This document shows, piece after piece, positions 34,141-42,356 of a stretch of DNA of 64,000 nucleotides. Made by a program: the position numbers and the translations under genes. Position 1 is the first letter of the stretch. Every line of letters starts with the position of its first letter. Source of the stretch: Streptomyces wedmorensis (lineage in GTDB: Bacteria > Actinomycetota > Actinomycetes > Streptomycetales > Streptomycetaceae); NCBI RefSeq assembly GCF_000716445.1, contig NZ_JNWK01000010.1, forward strand, positions 155,737 through 219,736. Reading direction: 5' to 3'. Below the pieces are notes generated by a model. It was given only the letters and a program-made list of their open reading frames with translations. It searched no databases and was not told the DNA's origin.

Positions 34141-34914
34141 ATGGGATCGATCGGATCAGCAGTCGGGAGCGGGGTCGCGGGCGCGGGGCGGCCGGTGCGC
34201 GGGATCGCCCTCGACATCGGCAGCTCCCGGACCCGGGCCTGGGCCCCGGGTGCGGGCGTCTTCGCGGACGTGCCGAGTGGTCCGGTGCGGCGCGGCCGCG
34301 TCACCGACTCGGCCTCCCAGCTCCGGCTGCTGCGCCGGCTGACCGCCTCGGCCCCCGGCGACGGCACGCACGACACCGTCGTGATGCTGACCCACCCGGT
34401 GCTCGCCGCTCCCGAGGAGCGGGAGGCGGCGCGCCGGATGATGGACGGTCTCGGTCCGGTACGGGTGATCGCCGTGGACAGCGCCCGTGCCGCGGCTGCG
34501 TACGCGGCCCCGCCCGGCGGCGGCCCGCTGCTCGTGGTCGACCTGGGTGCGCAGCTGACCGAGGTCACCCTCGTCGTGGACGGCCTGGTCGAGGACGCCC
34601 GGCTCGCCGAGGTGGGCGTCGACGACGTGCCGGAGTCGGGCCGCGTGCCGGACGCGATCGCCGGGACGGCCGCCGACATGGTGAGCGACCTGTGGCGGCA
34701 CGACCGCACCGGCGCGGTCCGCGGAGCCTTGCGGCGCGGCGTTCTGGTGACCGGCGGCGGCGCCCTGCGCCTCGACGTGACGGGGCGCCTCGCCCACCTC
34801 CTGAGGGCCCGCCTCCGCCTGGCGAACGACCCGGCGACCAGCGTCGTCCGAGGCGCCGGGCTGATGCTCACCTCCGTCCTGCGCCACCCGGCGGGCCCCC
34901 TCACCCGCGGCTGA
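34141..34914 (+). CDS. Short MreB-like (actin-fold) protein
   Basis: 257 residues from ATG 34141, against about 340 for MreB. The actin ATPase elements remain: phosphate-1 GIALDIGSSRTRAWAPG near residue 22, phosphate-2 LLVVDLGAQLTEVTLVVDG near 137, and the adenosine loop VLVTGGGALRLDV near 202. Subdomain IB and the MreB membrane-binding N-terminal segment appear shortened. It may be a degenerate or specialised Mbl-type filament protein; Streptomyces carry extra mreB/mbl genes. It is not next to mreCD or cell-wall genes. Its role after hmp is probably unrelated to NO. Confidence 0.75.
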   Translation: MGSIGSAVGSGVAGAGRPVRGIALDIGSSRTRAWAPGAGVFADVPSGPVRRGRVTDSASQLRLLRRLTASAPGDGTHDTVVMLTHPVLAAPEEREAARRMMDGLGPVRVIAVDSARAAAAYAAPPGGGPLLVVDLGAQLTEVTLVVDGLVEDARLAEVGVDDVPESGRVPDAIAGTAADMVSDLWRHDRTGAVRGALRRGVLVTGGGALRLDVTGRLAHLLRARLRLANDPATSVVRGAGLMLTSVLRHPAGPLTRG

Positions 34915-34925
34915 ACCCGGGTGGC

Positions 34926-34967
34926 GGTGGTTTCCGGACCGGCCTCCGGGCCGGTCCGGGAACCACC
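34926..34967. terminator. 17-bp bidirectional terminator
   Basis: Arms 34926-34942 and 34951-34967 with one G-U-type mismatch and an 8-base loop, between the convergent MreB-like and inhibitor genes. Confidence 0.82.
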
Positions 34968-34977
34968 CCCGTGCCGC

Positions 34978-35349
34978 TCAGCAGCCGGTCGCCCATGTGT
35001 GGGAGTCGCCGCGGTCGTTGGCGGCGCCGTTGTAGCCGACCTCCTGGCCGGGGGCGAGGCAGATGGTCATGCTGCCGCCCTGCCAGGCGCTCTCGTAGAC
35101 GCGGACGTGGTCCTTGATGCCGGGGCCGGAGATGCCGTGGTTGGCCCACGAGGAGTCGGTGTCGGAGATCCAGCTCTCCCACCAGCCGTCGTCGCCGCTC
35201 CAGTTGGCGCGCTGGCCGCCGAAGTTCGCTTCCTGCCAGACGCAGAACTCCCCGCTGGGACATTCGGCGGCTCCGGCGGAGCCCGCGAGGGCGAAGCCTG
35301 CGGTGGTGGCGAGGAGCGCGGCGGCGGCGGTGGCGAGAAGTCGCTTCAC
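34978..35349 (-). CDS. Secreted peptidase-inhibitor family I36 (crystallin-fold) protein
   Basis: 123 residues with a Sec signal of about 27 residues ending SAGAAE. The mature chain of about 95 residues has the I36/SMPI pattern: CPSGEFCVWQEANFGGQ, a Greek-key repeat, VRVYESAWQGGSMTICLAPG and a terminal ATGC; four cysteines probably make two disulfides. Family members inhibit metalloproteases such as thermolysin; many homologues are untested. The ATG overlaps the stop of the lipoprotein gene upstream (ATGA), so they are coupled. Confidence 0.86.
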   Translation of the reverse strand: MKRLLATAAAALLATTAGFALAGSAGAAECPSGEFCVWQEANFGGQRANWSGDDGWWESWISDTDSSWANHGISGPGIKDHVRVYESAWQGGSMTICLAPGQEVGYNGAANDRGDSHTWATGC

Positions 35350-36059
35350 GAGAGGTGGGGCCTTTCTACGGGTGGTCCGGACGCGGGCAGTTCGGCTGCC
35401 CGCCGCAGTGCGCGGTCGCGCAGCTGCCGGTATGTGGCGAGTTCGTCCCGGTGCAGCGTGCGCACCTCGGCCATCTCTGCGGCCTCCAGCCGCTTGCGTA
35501 CGGCGTCGAGTCCGCTCTCCCGGTCACAGCGGGCGGCGACGGCCGGGGCGGGACGGTCGGGGCGGGGGCCCAGGGGCGGCGTGGCGCACCGGGTCCAGCG
35601 GGCGAGTGCCGCGCGGTGGGCCGGGTCGGTGCGCATGCGCGCCTGGGCCTCGGCGCGGAGGTTGTCGACGGTGACCTGGGCCCGGAACCAGCGACGCTGG
35701 TCGCCGTAGAGCCGCTGACGGGCGATGGCCAGGCAGCCGTCCTCGTGGGCGGTGACGGTGGCACCCGTGGCGAGGGTGACGGACAGTTCGCGCGGGCCGG
35801 CGCCGAAGAGCGCCGCCCGGAAGACGCGGTCGTCGTCCGGTGCGCGGGGCCGTGCCGAGAGGGTGATCCCCCGGCCCCTCAGACAGTCGACGACCAGTCG
35901 GTGTTCCGCGGACCGGAGCAGCTCGTCCTGCGCCGCCCGGGTCACCGGCACGGTCGGGGTTCCCACCCCTCCCGGAGCGACCACGGTGCACCCGGAGAGC
36001 AGCAGTGAGGCGGCGGCGACGATGGCGGCGCGGCGAGCTCGCGCGGCGGTGCGAAGCAT
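35346..36059 (-). CDS. Lipoprotein of unknown function
   Basis: 237 residues from ATG 36059, with AGGGGG five bases upstream. A lipobox LLLSGC follows an Ala-rich signal, so it is membrane tethered. The mature part is charged and helical with regularly placed Trp, Cys and Arg (RRWFRAQVTVDNL, ARWTRCATPPLG, AARCDRESGLDAVRKRLE). I do not recognise the family. Actinomycete genomes carry many such secreted helical proteins. It is translationally coupled to the I36 inhibitor, which suggests a joint extracellular role. Confidence 0.72.
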   Translation of the reverse strand: MLRTAARARRAAIVAAASLLLSGCTVVAPGGVGTPTVPVTRAAQDELLRSAEHRLVVDCLRGRGITLSARPRAPDDDRVFRAALFGAGPRELSVTLATGATVTAHEDGCLAIARQRLYGDQRRWFRAQVTVDNLRAEAQARMRTDPAHRAALARWTRCATPPLGPRPDRPAPAVAARCDRESGLDAVRKRLEAAEMAEVRTLHRDELATYRQLRDRALRRAAELPASGPPVERPHLS

Positions 36060-36243
36060 GGTGTCCCCCTGGATCGTCCCTGGTCGGAGCGGCCTTCCGG
36101 TGATCGTCGGGCGGCCCGCGGTGATCATTTCCCGGGGGCTCGGCCACCATGCCGAAGCTCACTCGAACGGGTCGGACGCGCCGGAGTGCGCGCCCCTCGG
36201 GCGCCGTCGGGTGCCGTGCGTTCGGGCGTCCGGGAACGACAGA

Positions 36244-36275
36244 GCCCCGGTTGGACGGGGGATTCCAACCGGGGC
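36244..36275 (-). terminator. Hairpin in the stretch 36060-36437
   Basis: The 378 bases between the lipoprotein and deacetylase genes hold no supported gene. An 11-bp perfect inverted repeat GCCCCGGTTGG / CCAACCGGGGC (36244-36254, 36265-36275) is the likely terminator of the deacetylase. The same stretch has a run of ten G at 36309-36318 and the palindrome CATACGTATG near 36350. Confidence 0.6.
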
Positions 36276-36437
36276 CGATCGCCGTGACGGCGAAGAGCGG
36301 TCACCTCTGGGGGGGGGGACCTTGGGGACCGGACCCCTTCACAGTCACATACGTATGAACGGTAAACCTTGCCCGAATGTTCCGAGAGGTCCCGGGTGGG
36401 CGATGTGAGTCACCTCACCCGGTTTCGACAGGTGAGC

Positions 36438-37223
36438 TCAGTCCCTCTCGGGGCGGTAGACCGTACCGGGCTCGGCCTTCCCCGGGGCGAGGAGCTCCGG
36501 CACCGTCACGAAGGTGAAGCCGCGACGCTTGAGCTCGTCGATGATCGACGGGACGGCCGGGACCGTTCCGTCGTAGATGTCGTGGAGAAGGATGATGCCA
36601 TCGCCGTGCGCCTGGTCGAGTACGCGCTGCCGGATGAGGGCGGAGTCGGTGGTGGAGTAGTCCTTGGCCGTGATGCTCCAGAGGACCTGGGCGAGTCCGA
36701 GCTCGCGACTGACCTCGGACACCGTGTCGTCGGTCCTGCCCTGCGGCGGGCGCATGAGGGTGGGCTTGCGACCGGTTATCTTCTCGACGGCGTCCTGCGT
36801 GCGCGCGAGCTCGTCGCGGACCTCGGCGGCGTCGAGGTCGGTGAGTATTCGGTGGGTCCAGGTGTGGTTGGCGACCTCGTGCCCCTCGTCCGCGATCCTC
36901 TTGACCACCTGGGGGTAGCGGTCGACGTGCTTGCTGCCGAGCAGGAAGAAGGTGGCGGGGACCTGCTTCTCCTTGAGGATGTCCAGGAGCCTGGGAGTGT
37001 CCTTGCCCGGCCCCGCGTCGAAGGTGAGCGCGATGCACTTGACCTCGGCGCAGTCGACGCGGCGAGCCGCGGCGCCTGCCTTGTCGTCGGCTCCGCTCTC
37101 GTCCCGGGCGTCCTGCGGCGTGACCGTACTGGTCCCGCAGGCCGCGAGCGTCAGCATCAGCGACGCGGCGGCGAACAGGGCGGTGGCCGTTCCCCCGCGT
37201 CGGCCCGTCCTGGATCGGAACAT
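36438..37223 (-). CDS. Polysaccharide deacetylase lipoprotein (NodB domain)
   Basis: 261 residues from ATG 37223. A lipobox LTLAAC ends the signal. The NodB domain has motif 1 IALTFDAGPG (usual form TFDDGP), motif 2 HTWTH with two metal-binding His, motif 3 RPPQG and motif 5 LLHDI. The second Asp of motif 1 is Ala, seen also in other actinobacterial lipoprotein deacetylases as I recall. The enzyme should remove acetyl groups from peptidoglycan or another wall polysaccharide outside the membrane. Single gene; a small dyad ACACACGGTGTAT lies near 37308-37320 upstream. Confidence 0.85.
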   Translation of the reverse strand: MFRSRTGRRGGTATALFAAASLMLTLAACGTSTVTPQDARDESGADDKAGAAARRVDCAEVKCIALTFDAGPGKDTPRLLDILKEKQVPATFFLLGSKHVDRYPQVVKRIADEGHEVANHTWTHRILTDLDAAEVRDELARTQDAVEKITGRKPTLMRPPQGRTDDTVSEVSRELGLAQVLWSITAKDYSTTDSALIRQRVLDQAHGDGIILLHDIYDGTVPAVPSIIDELKRRGFTFVTVPELLAPGKAEPGTVYRPERD

Positions 37224-37417
37224 GGTGGAACCCGCTTTCCCCGTAGTGACTTCGGTACAGCCGCAACCGGCCTGGTCAGGGCGGCGCTCGCGACCGCCAG
37301 GAACTCTACACACGGTGTATACCGAAGCCGGGAGCGGGGGTCCCCCGGGCGCACCGAGGCGCGCGTGAACCCCGGGCGGAGCCCGTCCGCTCCGTCCGGG
37401 GTGTTCGTGTCAGCCGC

Positions 37418-37795
37418 TCAGCGGGAGGCGAGCAGCAGTCGGGCCTCGGTCTCCTGGTCGCCGGAGACGGCTTGCAGGGACTGGATGTCGAATCCGGCGG
37501 CGAGCACCTTCTGGACCTCGTCGACGGCGTGGTACCCACCGGTGAGGGTGGCGCCGACCAAGGCGGTCAGCCGAGTGGGGCCCACCTCCTGGCGCTGCCC
37601 GCCGGCGGTGTCGAAGATGGCGGTCCAGACGGTGGGCGCGGGGCCCTTGACCGCCTGCGGATTCGGGGTGGCCGTGTCCTCCAGCTGGTACACGCTGTCG
37701 AGGACGTCGAAGACGGCCTGGGCGTCCTCCCGGCTGCAGTCGCACAGCTGCACGGTGACGTCGGTGTCGATGTGCAAGTCGTACACGTCGCTCAT
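37418..37795 (-). CDS. Conserved hypothetical protein, 125 aa
   Basis: Starts at ATG 37795 directly behind GCGAGGAG. The N-terminal half is acidic with a Cys pair (VQLCDCSREDAQAVFDVLDSV in parts) and the middle reads TVWTAIFDT then PTRLTALVGATLTGGYHAVDEVQKVLAAGFDI. A small α/β protein without signal or membrane segments. I do not recognise the family. It is on the same strand as the DNA ligase gene upstream, 119 bases away. Confidence 0.7.
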   Translation of the reverse strand: MSDVYDLHIDTDVTVQLCDCSREDAQAVFDVLDSVYQLEDTATPNPQAVKGPAPTVWTAIFDTAGGQRQEVGPTRLTALVGATLTGGYHAVDEVQKVLAAGFDIQSLQAVSGDQETEARLLLASR

Positions 37796-37914
37796 CTCCT
37801 CGCGGCCCGCCGGTCGCTCGTGGTGCCACGCGCTCGTCGTGCCGGGCGCTCGTCGTGCCACGTCTCCAGCATCCCTCGCGTGACGCCGTCCCGCGATATC
37901 CCGCACCCCACCGC

Positions 37915-39459
37915 TCAGCGTCCGATGACCCTGTCGACGGTGTCCGCCTCCGAGGCCGGCTTGTCGGGCCGGTGGCGTACGACGCGGGCGAAGCGGAGGG
38001 TGACGCCGGCCGGGTAGCGGGTGGACCGCTGGAGGCCGTCGTAGGCGATCTCCACGACGAGTTCGGGCCGAACCCGCACGGTGAAGCCGTCGTCCGACAC
38101 GGCCAGTTCACCGAGGCGCTCGGTCTGCCAGCGCAGCATCTCGTCCGTGAGCCCCTTGAAGGTCTTGCCGAGCATGACGAACCCGCCTTCGGCGGTCCGC
38201 GCACCGAGGTGGAGGTTGGAGAGCAGCCCGCTCCTGCGCCCGTGGCCCCGCTCGGCGGCCAGGACGACGAGGTCGACGGTGTGGACGGGCTTCACCTTCA
38301 GCCAGGCCCGTCCCCGCCGCCCCGCCGCATAGGGCGCCTCCAGCGCCTTGACCAGGACGCCTTCGTGCCCGCGGGCCAGCGTGTCCCTGAAGAACCTCTC
38401 GGCTGCCTGGATCTGCGCCGGGTCGGCCGGGTCGGTGACGAGGGTGCGGCCCACCCGGTGGGCCGCCGGGAGCAGCCGGGCGAGCACCTCGTGCCGGTCC
38501 CGGCCCGACCGGTCGATCAGGCCCTCGCCGTCCACGGCGAGGACGTCGAAGAAGACGGGTGTCAGTGGAAGCGCGGCGTGGGCGCCGGCCACGTCGGTCC
38601 GGGAGCCGACCCGGGACGCGACGGTCTGGAAGGCCACGGGGCGTCCGGTCGCCGGGTCGAGCGCGATGACCTCGCCGTCCAGGATGAACCCGTCGGCCGG
38701 CACGGCCCGGCCGACGGCGACCACTTCGGGCAGCCGGTCGGTGATGTCGTCGAGCGAACGGGTGTGGACGCGGACGTCGTCGCCGTCACGGTGGACCTGG
38801 ATGCGGAAGCCGTCGAGCTTCTCCTCGACGGCGCACGGCCCCAGGGCCGCGATCGCCTCGGTCACCGAGCCGGCGGTGTGGGCGAGCATGGGCTGCACGG
38901 GGCTGCCGACCCGCAGGGTGAACCGGTCGAGAGCGGCGGCTCCCTCGGCGAGCACCGCCTGGGCGACCGGCGGCAACGAGCCTTCGAGCATCACGGCGCG
39001 CCGCAGTTCCGCGGCGGGCACCGTGGCCGCGCGTGCGACGCCTTCCAGCGCGACGGCGTCGAGAGCCCCCTGCCGCACCTCCCCGCTGAGAAGCCTCAGC
39101 AGGAGCTCCTGTTCGTCATGGGTGGCAGCGGAGAACAGACCGTGAACCAGCCGGGCCCGTTCGGCCCTGGCCCCGGCTCCCGAGACCGCGGCCAGCGCCG
39201 TCAACGCGGCATCGACCCCGCTCAGCGTGAGACCGGGCCTCTCGACCGGTGGAACGGCCGGCGGGACGACGTCCTTGAGCACGCTCCAGCCGACACCGAT
39301 CCTCCCCTGCGGGAGCCGCCCCGACAGATACGCGATGACGAGCGGACTCTCTTCCGGGTCGGCCTCCGCGAACAGTTCGGCGAGCAGGACGATCTTGCGG
39401 GAACGCGCCGAGGTCGCGGCAACCTCCCGGGACACCTCCGCGACATGGGCCAGCAGCAT
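37915..39459 (-). CDS. lig: ATP-dependent DNA ligase
   Basis: 514 residues from ATG 39459, nine bases after GGGGAGG. The N-terminal 170 residues are the DNA-binding domain, and the adenylation domain contains the catalytic lysine in VEEKLDGFRIQ near residue 212. Other nucleotidyltransferase motifs are HTRSLDDIT, DGFILDGEVIA, GHEGVLVKALEAPY and the C-terminal OB-fold motif RAWLKVKP. It seals nicks using ATP. Actinobacteria use NAD-dependent LigA for replication, so this is an accessory repair ligase. It is followed upstream by an unrelated DNA-binding-like gene rather than by Ku. Confidence 0.92.
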   Translation of the reverse strand: MLLAHVAEVSREVAATSARSRKIVLLAELFAEADPEESPLVIAYLSGRLPQGRIGVGWSVLKDVVPPAVPPVERPGLTLSGVDAALTALAAVSGAGARAERARLVHGLFSAATHDEQELLLRLLSGEVRQGALDAVALEGVARAATVPAAELRRAVMLEGSLPPVAQAVLAEGAAALDRFTLRVGSPVQPMLAHTAGSVTEAIAALGPCAVEEKLDGFRIQVHRDGDDVRVHTRSLDDITDRLPEVVAVGRAVPADGFILDGEVIALDPATGRPVAFQTVASRVGSRTDVAGAHAALPLTPVFFDVLAVDGEGLIDRSGRDRHEVLARLLPAAHRVGRTLVTDPADPAQIQAAERFFRDTLARGHEGVLVKALEAPYAAGRRGRAWLKVKPVHTVDLVVLAAERGHGRRSGLLSNLHLGARTAEGGFVMLGKTFKGLTDEMLRWQTERLGELAVSDDGFTVRVRPELVVEIAYDGLQRSTRYPAGVTLRFARVVRHRPDKPASEADTVDRVIGR

Positions 39460-39525
39460 GTGGCCCATCCTCCCCACACCCGGCCTCCGCCGCACCCGGT
39501 GCCGCCACCCGTGCCCACCCTCGCC

Positions 39526-40791
39526 TCACGGCCAGGACACCGACCTCCTCCCTCGCCGAACGCGCCCCTCCCCCACCCCCTTCCTGCGGAGCAGTCGATC
39601 CACAAGCCGGGTCCGCGCCGGACGACCGGCGGGCCTGACGGGCGCCGCCGGGCGGCTCGGCCGAAGGTCGACCTCCGCCCGGCCGGGGGCAGGGGCAGCG
39701 TGGCCCTCGAGACCAGGGCCAGGGGCCGCCCGCTCATCGGGACCACGGCCAGGAGCCGTTCGCCGCCCCTCCACGACCGGATCCGGCGGGGAGCCGTCCC
39801 GCGGCACGCACGGCGGAGCCGCCGGGGGCATCAAGGGAAGCGGCGGCATCGTCAGGATCCCCGTGTCGCCACCGGAATCCGCCCTCCGTGCGCGACGGAC
39901 CGGCAGCCCGGGCGTCAGGGCGTCAGCCCACCCGGCGGCCGTCGCGGTCACGAGCGCCCCGGACGCGGTCGAGGCCGCGGCCGTGGTCCCGGGCACGCCC
40001 TGGGTCGTGGGAGCGGGGCTGAGGTCGCCGGGATACGGGGCCGGTTGTCGGGAGCGCGCTTCGTCGAGGGCCAGGGCCAGGCTCATGCGGTGCCAGAGGA
40101 TCTCGTCGGGTTCGTCCGCCCGCGTGAGCCGTTCGGCGACGTCGTGCGCGGCGGCCGCGACCGGCATGCCGGCGGGCGGTGGCGGGCGCAGCCGGTCCAG
40201 GTGGGCGCGCTCGTAGGGGTCGTCGACGACCTCGGCCACCTGGACGGGGTCGAGGAGTGAGGCGATGGCGGCGGCGCGGGCCCACGGATCGTCCGTGGCG
40301 CGGAGCAGCAGACCGAGTCGGCGGGCTCGCCAGTTCCTGGGCCGCCGGTCCTCGTGCGCGGCGAGACGTTCGCGGAGGTCGAGGGGGAGCCGCCCGGCGA
40401 GCAGGGCCGGACACCGGCGGCCGAAGTCGGAGGCCTCCGCCGCCAGGTACGTCCACACCACCGCCCGGTAGCGGTTCAGGGTGAACCGCACGGGGCTGAG
40501 GTGCCCCGTGCGGGCCAGCCTGGTGAAGCGTTCCGGGGTGATCGACAGGAGTGCCGCGGCCTCCCCCGTGCCGACCGTGCGCACCCGGTCGCGCAGGCCG
40601 GTCGGGAAGTCCGGTGCTCCGCTGAGGCGGTCGAGCTCGCACCGCTCGACCCGCCTCCGCCCGCCCTCTCCCGTCGGCACCGTCCTCACCAGTCCGAGCT
40701 GGACCGCGAGCCGGAACTCATCGCGCCTCAGTTCCAGTTCCTGCGCGGCCCGCGCCGGTGTGACCGTGCGCGTCCCTTCGTCCACCGTCAT
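39526..40791 (-). CDS. Putative DNA-binding protein with two HTH-like modules
   Basis: 421 residues from ATG 40791, with GGAGGG seven bases upstream. Residues 12-60 (TVTPARAAQELELRRDEFRLA then an RRR basic turn) and residues 70-125 (VGTGEAAALLSITPERFTRL, then HLSPVRFTLNRYRAVVW) both look like excisionase/MerR-type winged helices in tandem. A helical region follows to about 240, then a long Pro/Ala/Arg-rich disordered tail ending with a basic patch. From memory it may belong to a Streptomyces-specific DUF (possibly DUF6397); I am not sure. Upstream, 99-135 bases before the start, are three DnaA-box-like iterons. Confidence 0.72.
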   Translation of the reverse strand: MTVDEGTRTVTPARAAQELELRRDEFRLAVQLGLVRTVPTGEGGRRRVERCELDRLSGAPDFPTGLRDRVRTVGTGEAAALLSITPERFTRLARTGHLSPVRFTLNRYRAVVWTYLAAEASDFGRRCPALLAGRLPLDLRERLAAHEDRRPRNWRARRLGLLLRATDDPWARAAAIASLLDPVQVAEVVDDPYERAHLDRLRPPPPAGMPVAAAAHDVAERLTRADEPDEILWHRMSLALALDEARSRQPAPYPGDLSPAPTTQGVPGTTAAASTASGALVTATAAGWADALTPGLPVRRARRADSGGDTGILTMPPLPLMPPAAPPCVPRDGSPPDPVVEGRRTAPGRGPDERAAPGPGLEGHAAPAPGRAEVDLRPSRPAAPVRPAGRPARTRLVDRLLRRKGVGEGRVRRGRRSVSWP

Positions 40792-40889
40792 CGTGTGGCC
40801 CTCCCCCGTACGTCCGTGTTCTCTCCGTGCCGTGGATCCCTCGGACCCACGAAGAGAACGTAACGCAGAGTGACGACACCAGCGCGACT

Positions 40890-40926
40890 TGTGGACAACT
40901 GCCTGTGGACAACTGCCGATGGACAA
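40890..40926. repeat. Three 14-bp-spaced DnaA-box-like iterons
   Basis: TGTGGACAA occurs at 40890-40898 and 40904-40912; GATGGACAA at 40918-40926. The period is exactly 14, with the linker CTGCC conserved between the first two. TGTGGACAA is the reverse complement of TTGTCCACA, the Streptomyces DnaA box. Confidence 0.75.
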
Positions 40927-40951
40927 TGGAAGCGACCCCTGCCCCCGGCAC

Positions 40952-41055
40952 CCGGACGTCAGAGTCCGGACGTCAGAGTTCGGCCGCCGCACTTCAGACG
41001 TCACACCCCGGCTGTCACACTCCCGGTGTCGGCGCCCCGGAAGTCGGCGCCCCGG
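40952..41055. repeat. Short direct repeats upstream of the DNA-binding-like gene
   Basis: CCGGACGTCAGAGT is repeated head to tail at 40952-40965 and 40966-40979. GTCGGCGCCCCGG is repeated at 41028-41040 and 41043-41055. The whole stretch 40792-41087 (296 bases) has no gene. Confidence 0.65.
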
Positions 41056-41087
41056 CCCTCAGCGCTTCGACCGTCGGCGGCCCGGCG

Positions 41088-41498
41088 TCAGAGCGCGCCG
41101 CCGGGCAGGCCCGGCTGCCGCGCCGCCACGCCCAGGTGTTCGCCGACGCGGTTGACCAGCAGGGTCATCTCGTAGGCCACCTGGCCGACGTCCGCCTCCG
41201 CCGCGCTGAGAACGCAGAGGCAACTGCCCTCGCCCGCCGCCGTCACGAAGAGCAGGGCCTCGTCGAACTCGACCATCGTCTGCCGTGCCCGGCCTGCCCG
41301 GAAGTGCCGGCCGGAGCCCCGGGCGAGGCTGTGCAGGCCGGAGGAGACGGCTGCCAGGTGCTCGGCGTCCTCTCGTGCGAGCCCGCTGCTGGCGCCCGTC
41401 ACCAGGCCGTCGTTCGACAGCACCAGCGCGTGCTGTATGTACCCGACCCGCTGCGTCAGGTCGTCGAGGAGCCAGTCCAGGCCCTTGTCCAATGCCAT
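41088..41498 (-). CDS. Extra roadblock/LC7-domain protein of the conservon
   Basis: 136 residues from ATG 41498, eight bases after GGAGG. The roadblock pattern is LDWLLDDLTQRVGYIQHALVLSNDGLVTGASSGL (read in parts), LARGSGRHFRAGRARQTMVEFD and VGQVAYEMTLLVNRVGEHLG. It is highly similar to the CvnB gene at 42768-43202: ALVLSNDGL against TVVLSNDGL, and SSGLAREDAEHLAAVSSGLHSLA against SSGLSREDAEHLAAIASGFHSLA. It lies 240 bases after CvnD on the same strand. It is most likely a duplicated CvnB that could compete for the sensor kinase or GTPase. Confidence 0.88.
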   Translation of the reverse strand: MALDKGLDWLLDDLTQRVGYIQHALVLSNDGLVTGASSGLAREDAEHLAAVSSGLHSLARGSGRHFRAGRARQTMVEFDEALLFVTAAGEGSCLCVLSAAEADVGQVAYEMTLLVNRVGEHLGVAARQPGLPGGAL

Positions 41499-41738
41499 CA
41501 GTGTTTCCTCCCCCTGGGTGGTGCGTCCCCGTCGACCCGGATTCCCGTGGTCCCCGCGCCTCCGTGGTCCGCCGTATCGCCGCAAGCCTTACGCACTGTC
41601 GTGAACAGGGCAAGCACCGCACCACGCCCGCGCGTGCCGCAGGACGGGGCCATGCCCTCATGACCGAGGATCAGTCGCGGTCGTTCGTGTCCGCGGGGAG
41701 GAACGGGCGGCGGAGTTCGGCGGGCGTACGGCCGGGGA

Positions 41739-42356
41739 TCAGCCGACGCTGTCCAGCAGTCGTGCGGTGTGCATCCGCCCCGCGTACTCGACGAGGCGGA
41801 TGAGCACTTCCTTCCCGGAGTCACGGTCGCGCGCGTCGCAGAGCACGACGGGCGTGCCGCGGTCCAGGTCGAGGGCGAGGGAGACGTCGGCCGCGCCGTA
41901 CGTACGCGCGCCCGTGAAGCAGTTGACGGCGACGACGAAGGGGATCTTCCGGTGCTCGAAGTAGTCGACCGCCGGGAAGCAGTCCTCCAGACGGCGCGTG
42001 TCGGCGAGGACGACGGCCCCCAGGGCGCCCTGTGACAGCTCGTCCCAGAGGAACCAGAAGCGGTCCTGCCCGGGCGTGCCGAAGAGGTAGAGCGAGAGCC
42101 CGGAACGGATCGTGATGCGGCCGAAGTCCATGGCGACGGTCGTGGTGGTCTTCTGGTCGACACCCCCGGTGTCGTCGACCGACTGTCCGGCGCGGCTGAG
42201 CTGTTCCTCGGTGCGCAGCGGCCGTATCTCGCTGACCGCGCCGACCAGGGTCGTCTTGCCCACGCCGAATCCGCCGGCGACCAGGATCTTCAGGGCGAGG
42301 GCGGTGCTGTCCGTCTCGTCGCAGGCGCCGGTTCTCTCAGAGCGCTCGTAGGCCAT
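41739..42356 (-). CDS. cvnD: Conservon GTPase CvnD
   Basis: 205 residues. P-loop GGFGVGKTT near residue 28, switch-type TTTTVAMDFGRI, G3 motif LFGTPGQDRFWFLW and G4-like NCFTGA; the canonical NKxD is replaced by NCF, as in this ATP/GTP-binding family. It is the fourth gene of the cvnA-B-C-D set and starts inside the end of cvnC (20-base overlap). Conservons act like a membrane-bound G-protein-coupled system affecting development and metabolism. Confidence 0.92.
   Translation of the reverse strand: MAYERSERTGACDETDSTALALKILVAGGFGVGKTTLVGAVSEIRPLRTEEQLSRAGQSVDDTGGVDQKTTTTVAMDFGRITIRSGLSLYLFGTPGQDRFWFLWDELSQGALGAVVLADTRRLEDCFPAVDYFEHRKIPFVVAVNCFTGARTYGAADVSLALDLDRGTPVVLCDARDRDSGKEVLIRLVEYAGRMHTARLLDSVG

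Noticed and set aside
40890..40926. Replication origin
   Set aside because: Only three boxes, no dnaA or dnaN nearby, and Streptomyces oriC has many more boxes.
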